The notes below the pieces were generated by a model. It searched no databases. It was not told the origin of the DNA and worked only from the letters and a program-made list of their open reading frames with translations. Position numbers and translations under genes: made by a program. From NCBI GenBank assembly GCA_965199765.1, contig CBDATC010000002.1, positions 1,364,001 to 1,428,000 of the forward strand: a stretch of DNA of 64,000 nucleotides, given 5' to 3'. The stretch comes from JAPOXR01 sp965199765 (GTDB taxonomy: Bacteria; Pseudomonadota; Alphaproteobacteria; Rhodobacterales; Rhodobacteraceae). Of the stretch, positions 46,319-55,309 are shown in pieces (within the stretch, counting starts at the first letter, position 1; the number at the start of each line of letters is the position of its first letter).

Positions 46319-46693
46319 GCGGCCGGGAAAGCCGAGGCTGTGGTTGCCGAACTGCGCGCCATGAGGTTGAACAAAGCGGCTGATCCGGTCGAAGAGAAGA
46401 TCCGGGAGACGCTCGGCTATTACAGCTTCCCCGACAGCCATTGGCGCAAAATCAGGACGAACAATCCGCTGGAGCGGCTGATGAAGGAAATCCGAAGACG
46501 GACCAGGGTCGTCGGGGCCTTTCCCGATGGTCAATCCTGTCTCTGCCTGGCTGCGGCCAGGTTGAAACACCTCGCCGGCACGCAGTGGAGCACGCGAAAG
46601 TACATGGACATGGAGCCGCTGCGCGAGATGAAACTTCAACATAACGGAGCCGCCGTCGCATGACTGAAAGTGCGAAAGATTCTGGACACTACC
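46319..46693 (+). mobile_element. IS256-family remnant (3' end and right inverted repeat)
   Basis: About 375 bp nearly identical to the last part of the complete IS256-family element 1.3 kb away. It encodes the C-terminal 113 or so residues of the transposase (stop near 46663) and retains a right inverted repeat at 46670-46693 that matches the intact one. The left part is missing. It lies 41 bp from the complete copy, in the same orientation, so it is a separate, older insertion or a rearrangement product. Confidence 0.88.
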
Positions 46694-46726
46694 AAAATTC
46701 AATGCACGGTAAGGCTTTGAACGACT

Positions 46727-46734
46727 GAATCGAC
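46727..46734. repeat. 8-bp target-site duplication, left copy
   Basis: GAATCGAC, repeated directly at 48048-48055 on the other side of the IS256-family element. Confidence 0.75.
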
Positions 46735-48047
46735 GATAACGTATAGAATCTTTCGCACATTTGCATTTGCCGGTGGTTCCTTTCAGACAGAGAGGACCGA
46801 CAATGGACAAGAAAGACGACAATCCGATGGGAAAAGTAGTTCACATCGATGAGGCGAGGATCAAGGATCACCTGGGTGAAATGGTCAGGGACGCGGTTGA
46901 GGTGACGCTGAACACGATGCTGGATGCCGAAGCCGATCGACTTTGCGGCGCGGCTCGATACGAACGAACCGAAGCGCGCAGGGACACCCGCGCGGGCGGT
47001 TATGACCGCAAGCTCCACACCAAGGCGGGCGAGGTCAGACTGAAGGTTCCGAAGCTTCGCCGCACAACCTTCGAGACAGCCGTCATTGAACGCTATCGCC
47101 GCCGTGAGAGCAGCGTCGAAGAAGCCATAATCGAGATGTACCTGGCGGGTGTTTCGACGCGCCGTGTCGAGGATGTCACCGAAGCTCTGTGGGACGTGAG
47201 AGTATCCCCTTCGACGGTGTCGAGCCTCAACAAGAAGATCTATGACAAGATCGAGGCCTGGCGCAATGCGCCGATCAAAGGCAGGCATCCATATGTCTAT
47301 CTCGACGGTATCGTCATGAAGTGCAGCTGGGCGGGCGAAGTGCACAACTTATCGCTTCTGGTTGCCATCGGCGTGACCTCTGAAGGTTATCGGGAGGTGC
47401 TCGGCGTCTGCGAGGGAGCCAAGGAAGACAAATCAGGCTGGAGCGCTTTCCTGCGCCACCTGGTCGACCGCGGCCTGAAGGGCGTGGAACTGATCATCTC
47501 GGATGCTTGCCGGGGTTTGACCGAAAGCGCGGCGGAGTATTTGCCTGATGCGCGCTGGCAGCGCTGCACGGTGCATTTTTATCGCAATGTCTTCAGTCAT
47601 GTGCCGAAAACCAAAGTGCGCGGGGTTGCGCACATGCTCAAAGCGATCCATGCTCGGGAGAGCCGGGAAACAGCGGCCATGAAAGCCGAGGCTGTGGTTG
47701 CCGAACTGCGGGCCATGAGGCTGAACAAAGCGGCTGATCCGGTCGAAGGGAAGATCCGGGAGACCCTCGGCTATTACAGCTTCCCCGACAGTCATTGGCG
47801 CAAAATCAGGACGAACAATCCGCTGGAGCGGCTGATGAAGGAAATTCGAAGACGGACCAGGGTCGTCGGGGCCTTTCCCGATGGTCGATCATGTCTCTGC
47901 CTGGCTGCGGCCAGGTTGAAACACATCGCCGGCACGCAGTGGAGCACGCGAAAGTATATGGACATGGAGCCGCTGCGCGAGATGAAACTTCAACATAACG
48001 GAGCCGCCGTCGCATGACTGAAAGTGCGAAAGATTCTGGACACTACC
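46735..48047 (+). mobile_element. Complete IS256-family insertion sequence
   Basis: A 1313 bp element. The left end (46735-46758) and the reverse complement of the right end (48024-48047) match at 19 of 24 positions, including a perfect inner 14 bp (AGAATCTTTCGCAC). The same 8 bp, GAATCGAC, flank it at 46727-46734 and 48048-48055, an apparent target duplication of the size usual for the family. It carries one intact transposase gene. It inserted next to the 3' end of cobN, without breaking it. Confidence 0.88.
46803..48017 (+). CDS. IS256-family (Mutator) transposase
   Basis: A 404-residue DDE transposase. The acidic triad is seen as Asp168 in 'YVYLDGIVMK', Asp234 in 'ELIISDACRGL' and Glu342 in 'RTNNPLERLMKEIRRRTRVV'; 'RWQRCTVHFYRNV' is a family signature. 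The full length and open frame suggest activity. The ATG at 46803 was chosen over an upstream start at 46761 because it begins the family N-terminus. Confidence 0.95.
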   Translation: MDKKDDNPMGKVVHIDEARIKDHLGEMVRDAVEVTLNTMLDAEADRLCGAARYERTEARRDTRAGGYDRKLHTKAGEVRLKVPKLRRTTFETAVIERYRRRESSVEEAIIEMYLAGVSTRRVEDVTEALWDVRVSPSTVSSLNKKIYDKIEAWRNAPIKGRHPYVYLDGIVMKCSWAGEVHNLSLLVAIGVTSEGYREVLGVCEGAKEDKSGWSAFLRHLVDRGLKGVELIISDACRGLTESAAEYLPDARWQRCTVHFYRNVFSHVPKTKVRGVAHMLKAIHARESRETAAMKAEAVVAELRAMRLNKAADPVEGKIRETLGYYSFPDSHWRKIRTNNPLERLMKEIRRRTRVVGAFPDGRSCLCLAAARLKHIAGTQWSTRKYMDMEPLREMKLQHNGAAVA

Positions 48048-48131
48048 GAATCGACTTTTCCAGCAGACACCAATTAAGCTGGTGGTTCCCTATTTTGGGG
48101 CCGGCATCGCTGCCTACATTCTATTCTCGTA

Positions 48132-51100
48132 TCATCTTCGAACGAGAGACGATTTAAGGTTTCGATCAGCCAACTCAGCCAATTGCCTTCTTACAGAATT
48201 CAATCGCGGCTGCCACAAATCCAAATTGATCGCTTCATTCAACTTATCTGCGATTTCATGCAATGCGGATGGATTGTTATCATGAATGAACGTTCGTGTA
48301 CCCTCGTCCTCCAGATAAGCCGAATACACTAAATCAAAGTGATGTGATTTCACAGCGCCCGTAGTGGCAGCGAAAGCGAACATGTAATCAACGGTCGCTG
48401 CCATCTCGAATACCCCCTTGTAGCCATGCCGCTTGACGCCCTCAATCCACTTCGGATTGACAACACGCGACCTCACGACGCGACTGATTTCTTCCTCCAA
48501 AGTCCGAATTACCGGCCTTTCAGGCCGTGAATGATCATTGTGATAGACCACAGGCTGTTCGCCACGCAAACTCGCTACAGCGGCCGTCGTTCCGCCTTCG
48601 AATTGATAATAATCGTCACTGTCCAATAGATCATGCTCACGGTTATCCTGATTCTGCACAACAATCTCGGTTTTCTTCAATCGGACTGAAAACTCGCCGC
48701 GGGCCGCTATGCCGCCCGCTCCACTGCCATAAGCATATCCGCCCCAGTCGATGTACGCATTTCCCAGATCACTGCGATCACTCCAGATTCTTTCATCAAT
48801 CAGTGCCTGCAATCCAGCGCCGTAAGCACCAGGTTTTGAACCGAACACACGAAATCCAGCCTGCCGTTCGCCAATTTCCGCTTTTTCCTGATTGTAATTC
48901 GCTGCAGCCGGATTGCGTTCAGCGGGTTCATCCAAATGCATAACTTCATGCGCTGCGCTGGCAACGAGATCCATCTGTGTTGGGAAGGCATCCCGAAAAA
49001 ATCCAGAAACACGCAAAGTCACGTCAACACGGGGCCTGCCCAGCACATTCAACGGCAGGATCTCGAATCCGATTACCCGGCCGCTGGTTGCCGCCCAAGT
49101 CGGCCGAACACCCATCAATGCCAGCGCTTGAGCGATGTCATCACCACCCGTTCTCATATTCGACGTGCCCCAGGCGGTCAGCACCATTGTGCGCGGCCAA
49201 TCCCCATGATCTTGGACGTGCCTTTCAATCAACAGAGATGCAGATTTCCAACCTAGGGTCCAAGCCGTGACGGTTGGCAATGTCCGGCTATCAACAGAAT
49301 AGAAATTGCGGCCTGTGGGAAGCACATCAGGCCTCCCGCGGGACGGAGCGCCGGATGGGCCCGGCGGCACGAAATGTCCATCAAGCGCAGTCATAAGGAA
49401 GTGGGATTCTTCAGGGCCGCAATCGCGTATGCAAGGAGCCAATTGGTCCCTAACTTGCTGCATTACCAATTCGGAGGCAATTCCAGGTGCAGGTGTTTTG
49501 CCTTCAATGAGCTTCGTTGCTAATTTCTCCAGCCTCTCGACTGAATCACCATTGCTCCGCCACGGATCGCCGCAGACCGCAGCAAGCTGCGCAGGTCGGC
49601 GACCTTCCCATTTTGCGCCCATGTCACAGTCCAAAGGATCAAATCCAGAGGCTAAGTTCAGGTCGTCGGCCAACGCTCTAAGAATTGACGCGTTCTCGCC
49701 TCTGCCATCCGATCGAGGAATTCGAACGAAAGCGGCGAGCAGATCGGTTTCCCGCGAACCGTCCGGCGACTCCCCGAATATATGCAGACCGTCGCGGATC
49801 TGGCTTTCTTTAAGTTCACACAAATAGGCATCAAGTTTTCGAAGACGGCTGTCAGCGCCATCCGACGATGTTACACCCAAATCCCTATCAATCTTCGCAG
49901 ACTCCATGACTTCCATGATCTGCTGACGAAGATGCTGCACGCGGCGGGCGTCAACTCCCGCTGCTTCGTAATACTCGTCAATGAGAATTTCGAGTTCGCG
50001 CAAAACTCCGTAGGTTTCGGCTCTGGTTAACGGAGGCGTCAAATGATCGATGACAACCGCCTGAGACCGGCGCTTTGCCTGTGTGCCTTCACCGGGATCA
50101 TTGACAATGAAAGGGTATATGTTTGGCATTGGTCCAAGCGCAGCCTCAGGAAAACAGGCGGAAGACAGCGCCGATGCCTTTCCAGGCAGCCATTCAAGAT
50201 TGCCGTGCTTGCCGAGATGAATGACCGCATCCATGCAAAAGGATTCCCGCAGCCAAAAGTAGAATGCCAAATAGCCATGCGGCGGGGGTAAGTCCGGGCT
50301 ATGGTAGGTTTCCACAGGATTTATGTTGAAACCGCGCGCTGGCTGTATACCGATACAGATGTTTCCAAATCTCTTTGCAGGAAGAATAAATTCGTCGCCA
50401 TCTGCAAATGGATCTGCTTTTGGACTGCCCCAACGATCAATCACCTTCTTCTGTGCCGACGAAGGAAGACCCGCAAAGAGCTTATGGTAGTCATCCAATT
50501 GCAATCTGCATTCGCCTCCTGTCGCGTTCCGCGCCAAGAGGCTGTTTGTGGGACCTGCAAGCAGAATCTGCATGAGTTCCTGTGAACAAACAGGAAAATT
50601 GCCGACCGAATATCCACGTTGGCTCAATGCCTGCAAAATTCCCACTGCGGACGCAGGCGCATCCAGTCCAACACCGTTGGCGATGCGGCCATCTTTGTTC
50701 GGGTAATTTGCAAACAGGATTGCAACGCGTCTTTCGGCAGCTTCCTTGGAAGCTAAACAAATCCAGTTTGCCGCTAAATCAGCTACAAATTCCACACGGT
50801 CATGTCGTGCTTGATGCCGGGTTACCGGGCATTGTGATTTGGCATCCATCCGCTCTTGCGCCTTAAACGCAATCGCGCGGCTTGTCAGACGTCCGTCCAC
50901 TTCAGGGAGCGAGAGGTTCATCGCGATATCCCGAGCGGACAGTCCGAACTCCGTTTCTTCCCAAGCAGTTTCTCCCATGGAGGACATAATCGCCTGAATT
51001 ACGGGTCGGCCTAACTTATCGAGGACGGTCGGTTTCCAATCCAAGCTTGATGTTCCGGGTGATCCGACAGCAAAGCTGGTCAGGTTCAAAACGATGTCCG

Positions 51101-51875
51101 GCTGCATTCCTGCAAACAATGAGGTCAGAGTTTCAGCCGAGATGGGATCCTTCAATGAAGCGACAAAGATCGGCATTGCGTTAACGCATCTGCGCTGCAG
51201 AGCCTGAATGAGTTCATCTATCGGTTGCGTGTTCCCTGACTGCAGTAGAGCTCGATAAAAGACAACAGCGCAAACTGGTCGGTCCCCGTGCCATAATTCC
51301 TTCAGTGTGTGCAGTGAAGGCGCTGCAGTGTTCGGCCAATACAGCCCGCTTTGCAGCAGTGGTTCAGGAGGCAGCGGGCGTGCCGTTCCATCTAAAATAT
51401 ACCGACAGAATGTCAGCAGTTTGGTATAGTTTTCGGTCCCGCCCTGAACGCAATAGCCAAGAAGAAATTCCCAGTCCGAGCGGTCAACCGACGACAGGTC
51501 AAATAAGTCCTCGTCGATTTTGTCATCTCCGGGCAGCAATACAAGTTTAACTCCTTCAGAAGGAAGTTTACTTGCCATCTGCTCAAGGCAATAGTTCCAA
51601 TACGGCAAGCCGCCAAGTGCACGAACGACAACCATTCGCGACTTGGAAAGGGTTTTCTCAATGTAGAGATCAGTTGAATAAGGGTGTGATAACCAAGAGA
51701 GTTGGGCAAGCCGCAAAAAGTCATGGCTGGTCTCGGCATCGGCATTCGCAGAGGCGAGGGCAGCGAGTTCGGTATCCGCAGCTGAAACAAAAACGACATC
51801 CGCTGGGCTTTGATCGATATCAACTGGTTCGCTGCCGTCCGAAACAGTGCCGTCCTGAGTCGTCAGCAGATGCAT
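48132..51875 (-). CDS. cobN: Cobaltochelatase subunit CobN
   Basis: A 1247-residue large subunit of the ATP-dependent aerobic cobaltochelatase, which inserts cobalt into hydrogenobyrinic acid a,c-diamide together with CobS and CobT. Recognisable family blocks include 'PVETYHSPDLPPPHGYLAFY', 'HLGKHGNLEWLPGK', and the late 'NPKWIEGVKRHGYKG' with 'FAATTGAV'. The length is typical. It starts one base after cobW ends, so the two are co-transcribed. CobS and CobT are not in this window. An IS256 element lies about 85 bp past its 3' end. Confidence 0.96.
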   Translation of the reverse strand: MHLLTTQDGTVSDGSEPVDIDQSPADVVFVSAADTELAALASANADAETSHDFLRLAQLSWLSHPYSTDLYIEKTLSKSRMVVVRALGGLPYWNYCLEQMASKLPSEGVKLVLLPGDDKIDEDLFDLSSVDRSDWEFLLGYCVQGGTENYTKLLTFCRYILDGTARPLPPEPLLQSGLYWPNTAAPSLHTLKELWHGDRPVCAVVFYRALLQSGNTQPIDELIQALQRRCVNAMPIFVASLKDPISAETLTSLFAGMQPDIVLNLTSFAVGSPGTSSLDWKPTVLDKLGRPVIQAIMSSMGETAWEETEFGLSARDIAMNLSLPEVDGRLTSRAIAFKAQERMDAKSQCPVTRHQARHDRVEFVADLAANWICLASKEAAERRVAILFANYPNKDGRIANGVGLDAPASAVGILQALSQRGYSVGNFPVCSQELMQILLAGPTNSLLARNATGGECRLQLDDYHKLFAGLPSSAQKKVIDRWGSPKADPFADGDEFILPAKRFGNICIGIQPARGFNINPVETYHSPDLPPPHGYLAFYFWLRESFCMDAVIHLGKHGNLEWLPGKASALSSACFPEAALGPMPNIYPFIVNDPGEGTQAKRRSQAVVIDHLTPPLTRAETYGVLRELEILIDEYYEAAGVDARRVQHLRQQIMEVMESAKIDRDLGVTSSDGADSRLRKLDAYLCELKESQIRDGLHIFGESPDGSRETDLLAAFVRIPRSDGRGENASILRALADDLNLASGFDPLDCDMGAKWEGRRPAQLAAVCGDPWRSNGDSVERLEKLATKLIEGKTPAPGIASELVMQQVRDQLAPCIRDCGPEESHFLMTALDGHFVPPGPSGAPSRGRPDVLPTGRNFYSVDSRTLPTVTAWTLGWKSASLLIERHVQDHGDWPRTMVLTAWGTSNMRTGGDDIAQALALMGVRPTWAATSGRVIGFEILPLNVLGRPRVDVTLRVSGFFRDAFPTQMDLVASAAHEVMHLDEPAERNPAAANYNQEKAEIGERQAGFRVFGSKPGAYGAGLQALIDERIWSDRSDLGNAYIDWGGYAYGSGAGGIAARGEFSVRLKKTEIVVQNQDNREHDLLDSDDYYQFEGGTTAAVASLRGEQPVVYHNDHSRPERPVIRTLEEEISRVVRSRVVNPKWIEGVKRHGYKGVFEMAATVDYMFAFAATTGAVKSHHFDLVYSAYLEDEGTRTFIHDNNPSALHEIADKLNEAINLDLWQPRLNSVRRQLAELADRNLKSSLVRR

Positions 51876-52946
51876 TCAGTTTCCTGACGCGGTTTTCAAT
51901 TCCCGTGTCACCGCTGCTCTATCGATTCCCTCTAACCCTATAGCGACCAATCGAGTCGTACGTTCGATCTCTGCTTCGAACGGTTTGTCAAAATAATGAT
52001 CTATCCTAGGACCCACGGCCTGAATAACAAGCCGCATTGGTTTTCCGGCGACTGCCGAAAAGCCCTTGATACGCAACAAACCATGCCGCTTTATCGTTTC
52101 TTGGATTCCAGCAATCAAATTTTTTTGATTTTTGGTCTCGGGCAGGTTCACAACAAGCGACTCAAATTCGTCATGTCCATGCTCCGCTTCAGCCGATGCT
52201 GCTAACTCATTGTTGTCATGCCGATGATGAATTTCTGACCGAAAGTTCATTTCGCTTTCCGCTGCAGCTTCGATCCCCAGCACCACCTGCGGACTGATAA
52301 TTCCCTTCTCGGCCGAGAGCACGGACGCACCCATGCGCACCCGCGCTTTGAGTTCATTCATCGTCAATTCCAGATCAGAATGGTTCATGAGCTCGCGCTT
52401 ATTGACGATGACTAGGTCAGCGCAGGCCAACTGATCTTCAAAAAGCTCGGCTAGGGGCGATTCGTGGTCTAGATTTTCATCAGCCTGGCGTTGTTTATCC
52501 ACGGCATCAATATCATGTGCGAATTGGCCAATTCGCACGGCCGGGCCATCAATGAGCGCAACGACGCCGTCAACTGTAACCCGAGCGCGAAGCTCAGGCC
52601 AATTGAACGCCCGCACCAATGGCTGCGGAAGGGCCAGGCCTGATGTCTCAATGACTATATGGTCCGGAGGTTCGGAAAGCGTCAGGAGCGACTGGATTGC
52701 CGGAGCGAACTCGTCGGCAACTGCACAGCAAATGCATCCGTTCGAGAGTTCAACTATGCGCCCGTCGTCGCAGCCGGATGCTCCGCACCCTTCTAGGATT
52801 GAACCATCAACACCCAAATCGCCAAACTCATTGATGATCAGTGCAATTCGCTTGCTGCCTGAGTTTTCCAACAGATGCCGGATCAGTGTTGTTTTGCCAG
52901 CTCCAAGGAACCCTGTCACAACTGTCGCAGGAATCTTGTGGGACAT
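51876..52946 (-). CDS. cobW: CobW, G3E-family GTPase
   Basis: A 356-residue P-loop metallochaperone-type GTPase. Walker A is 'TGFLGAGKTTLI' (to residue 19 or so), the metal-binding Cys-x-Cys-Cys is Cys71/73/74 in 'GCICCAV', and 'NKREL' is the G4 motif. A short His/Glu-rich stretch near residues 240-250 ('AEAEHGHDEFE') may bind metal. CobW is thought to supply cobalt to the late chelatase. The ATG is at 52946; a 320 bp gap precedes it. Confidence 0.94.
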   Translation of the reverse strand: MSHKIPATVVTGFLGAGKTTLIRHLLENSGSKRIALIINEFGDLGVDGSILEGCGASGCDDGRIVELSNGCICCAVADEFAPAIQSLLTLSEPPDHIVIETSGLALPQPLVRAFNWPELRARVTVDGVVALIDGPAVRIGQFAHDIDAVDKQRQADENLDHESPLAELFEDQLACADLVIVNKRELMNHSDLELTMNELKARVRMGASVLSAEKGIISPQVVLGIEAAAESEMNFRSEIHHRHDNNELAASAEAEHGHDEFESLVVNLPETKNQKNLIAGIQETIKRHGLLRIKGFSAVAGKPMRLVIQAVGPRIDHYFDKPFEAEIERTTRLVAIGLEGIDRAAVTRELKTASGN

Positions 52947-53266
52947 CGCTTGTTATCACTCAAATGGAATACAAATCGGTAACCCGATTCAATGCATCAT
53001 CGCTTAAATGAACTTCAAATTTCTAACAAGTTCTTTTGAGCTCATCGATGCTATTGGTTCAAACTCCTGCGCTTCCTTCAAAGCGTTGAGCGGATTCAGC
53101 TTGTTGATGACGCGGCACTTGGCTGGCAATACGCGTTGAAGCGCAGGCCTCGAATCGAATACCGATCCGGACCGGCATTGCCTAAGCAGAAGCATGGAGT
53201 ATCTTTCAAACCTTCATGATGTCGGGGATTTCACTTCCAGCAAATGCGCCGCGGCATTGCGGCAGA
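52947..53266. other. Intergenic region upstream of cobW
   Basis: About 320 bp between cobW and cobK. A 63-codon minus-strand frame (53004-53195) is present but not recognised. A cobalamin riboswitch would be expected here in many alphaproteobacteria, yet no B12-box-like sequence was found by eye. Confidence 0.45.
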
Positions 53267-54079
53267 TTAACGACCGCGCTGTTCGTTCAAACCTAGATGC
53301 GGTTGCCAAACCTCCTCTTGAACCGCGCGCACCAGCGCATTCACGTTTGAAAATGTTTCTGCCGCGCCCTGCGGCGGATGCCGAGGGCGCGCCAACAAGT
53401 AAACAGGCAGGTTTAATTTTTGCGCTGCCTCGACTTTGAAGTAGCTATCCGGGCCGCCTGAATTTCTGCACAGCAAACAGTCTATTCCGAGTTCGCTCAT
53501 TAGCATTGATTCGGCTTCTGCGCTGCCCGGATAACCGGTCACCACGTTGCAGATGTTTTTGGGAATCACTCCAACTGGCGCATTAACGGCCCGAACGGCA
53601 AACTGGATATCACGCCTGCTGGAAATCAGCGCCGCTATCTTGCCTGAAAAAGCACTCCGGCCAAGAGCCGCGAAAACCTTCGCCCCACTAGGCAGCCAAT
53701 TGAACAATTCCTGTATGCATTCCGACTCCAGCCAAACGCAGCCTGCAGGTTTCGGCCATGGCGGGCGTTCTAGCCGCAATAGGCGGGTGCCTGAATTCTC
53801 AGATGCATAGAATGCGCTGCGGGATATTTTTGCGGCGAAGGGATGTGTCGAATCAATCAAGCAATCAATCTTGTGATTTTGCAAAAAACGCATCAACCCC
53901 TCCGGACCGCCAAACCCGCCCGTTCGGACCGGAACCGGGTAATCGCTCTTAAGTTTTGTGCCGCCAGCCAGCGAAGCCGTTACGGAGAAAAATCCAGCGT
54001 CTGCCAATGCGGCGCAAAGAGATCGGGCTTGACCGGTTCCTGCCAGCACAAGCAGACGCTTCTGTATACGTGCGGTCAA
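53267..54079 (-). CDS. cobK: Precorrin-6A reductase (CobK/CbiJ)
   Basis: A 270-residue NADPH-dependent reductase of the corrin ring. Motifs: 'VLAGTGQARSLCAALADAG' at the start, 'DSTHPFAAKIS', 'SGAKVFAALGRSAF' and 'LLCRNSGGPDSY'. Its start overlaps the cbiD stop by 4 bp, marking an operon. Confidence 0.93.
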   Translation of the reverse strand: MTARIQKRLLVLAGTGQARSLCAALADAGFFSVTASLAGGTKLKSDYPVPVRTGGFGGPEGLMRFLQNHKIDCLIDSTHPFAAKISRSAFYASENSGTRLLRLERPPWPKPAGCVWLESECIQELFNWLPSGAKVFAALGRSAFSGKIAALISSRRDIQFAVRAVNAPVGVIPKNICNVVTGYPGSAEAESMLMSELGIDCLLCRNSGGPDSYFKVEAAQKLNLPVYLLARPRHPPQGAAETFSNVNALVRAVQEEVWQPHLGLNEQRGR

Positions 54080-55173
54080 CCGAACCCATCCTGAAATCCG
54101 CCGCTCCTGCCGACCAGCTCACCCGAACGGCTGAAAATCAAAACTTCAGACGCAATCGGCGATGCGCCCAAGGTGTTCTCGACCTTTGTCAGAGCATTCG
54201 CAGCAACCGCATGTGCAAGCTTCGGACCAGCGATCTCCAGCGCATGAGCGGCAGTGTTGGCATTGGACACTTTTTTCCCCACCAGGCTATCTTCCAAGGT
54301 GGTTTCAGCCAACTGCGCCAGTTGCTCGAAGTTAACCTGCGAACGGGCTGAATGGAGATCCAACGCTCCCTGTGAGAGCTTGGTGATTTTCCCGAACCCG
54401 CCTGCAATTGTAACTCTTGGTATCGTATGTCTTCTCAAATATTTGAGCAGGCCGCCAACGAAGTCTCCCATGTCCAGCATTGCCCAATCCGGCAGCCCGT
54501 ATAGTCGCTGCGCCGCCGCTTCCGACTGCGATCCGGTCGACCCAACTACGTGCTGGGCCCCGGCAGCCCGCGCCACATCCACCCCACGGTGAATTGAGGC
54601 GATCCATGCAGAGCAAGAATACGGTCGAACAATGCCGGTAGTGCCGAGTATTGATATCCCCCCAATGATGCCCAAGCGAGGATTCCATGTTTGTTTTGCG
54701 ATTTCAGCGCCTCCGGGCACAGAAATCGTAACTTCAAAATCTTCAGAAACGTCAAACTCGTCTGCTACTTCTCGCACTGCCTCAGTGATCATCCGCCGGG
54801 GCATCGGATTAATCGCGGGTTCACCGACCGCAAGCGGCAAACCCGGCATGGTAACAGTGCCGACCCCCTCACCGGCCTTGAATTCAATGCCGCACCCCAT
54901 CGGCAGTCGGCGGACTTCAGCGAGAATTAATGCGTTGTGGGTCACGTCTGGATCATCACCTGCGTCTTTCCGAACGGCAGCTTGGCAGCTGCCCTCGGTG
55001 TGCCGTAATACCTCTATGTTAAACTCAACACATTGACCCCTCGGGAGGCGTATCCGGACGCTTTCCACCACCGAACCGGACAGCAGCGCACGGCAGGCAG
55101 CAGCAGAGGCGGCGGTCGCACAGGCCCCGGTGGTAAAACCGGTTCGAAGTTGGGTTTGGTCTTTACCTTGCAT
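54076..55173 (-). CDS. cbiD: Cobalt-precorrin-5B C1-methyltransferase (CbiD)
   Basis: A 365-residue CbiD-family enzyme that methylates C1, the step done by the unrelated CobF in the classical aerobic pathway. Motifs: 'LRTGFTTGACATAASAAACR', 'KDAGDDPDVTHNA', 'GEPAINPMPRRMI' and 'GIVRPYSCSAWIASI'. The ATG at 55173 gives the usual short N-terminus; in-frame ATGs at 55245 and 55320 would lengthen it, and 55320 would overlap the divergent cobA. No cobF is present in the window. Confidence 0.93.
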   Translation of the reverse strand: MQGKDQTQLRTGFTTGACATAASAAACRALLSGSVVESVRIRLPRGQCVEFNIEVLRHTEGSCQAAVRKDAGDDPDVTHNALILAEVRRLPMGCGIEFKAGEGVGTVTMPGLPLAVGEPAINPMPRRMITEAVREVADEFDVSEDFEVTISVPGGAEIAKQTWNPRLGIIGGISILGTTGIVRPYSCSAWIASIHRGVDVARAAGAQHVVGSTGSQSEAAAQRLYGLPDWAMLDMGDFVGGLLKYLRRHTIPRVTIAGGFGKITKLSQGALDLHSARSQVNFEQLAQLAETTLEDSLVGKKVSNANTAAHALEIAGPKLAHAVAANALTKVENTLGASPIASEVLIFSRSGELVGRSGGFQDGFG

Positions 55174-55309
55174 TACAGCAACAATATGCGGTTTTTCAGA
55201 AAGCCAAAAGCTCACTCTTCTGGTCGGGAGATTATCATATGCCATCCATGACCAATGAGTTGCTCCAGTACCAGTCCACCGAAAGCTCACGACCGCAAAG
55301 ATCAATCCC
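55174..55309. promoter_or_regulatory. Divergent promoter region, cbiD-cobK and cobA-cobB
   Basis: About 135 bp between the divergent starts of cbiD and cobA must hold promoters for both units. No clear -35/-10 pair or riboswitch stands out. If cbiD starts at the upstream ATG (55245) the space shrinks to 64 bp. Confidence 0.45.

Noticed and set aside
53004..53195. 63-codon frame upstream of cobW as a CbtB-like or cob gene
   Set aside because: No membrane segment or His motif of CbtB and no other recognised feature; likely chance.
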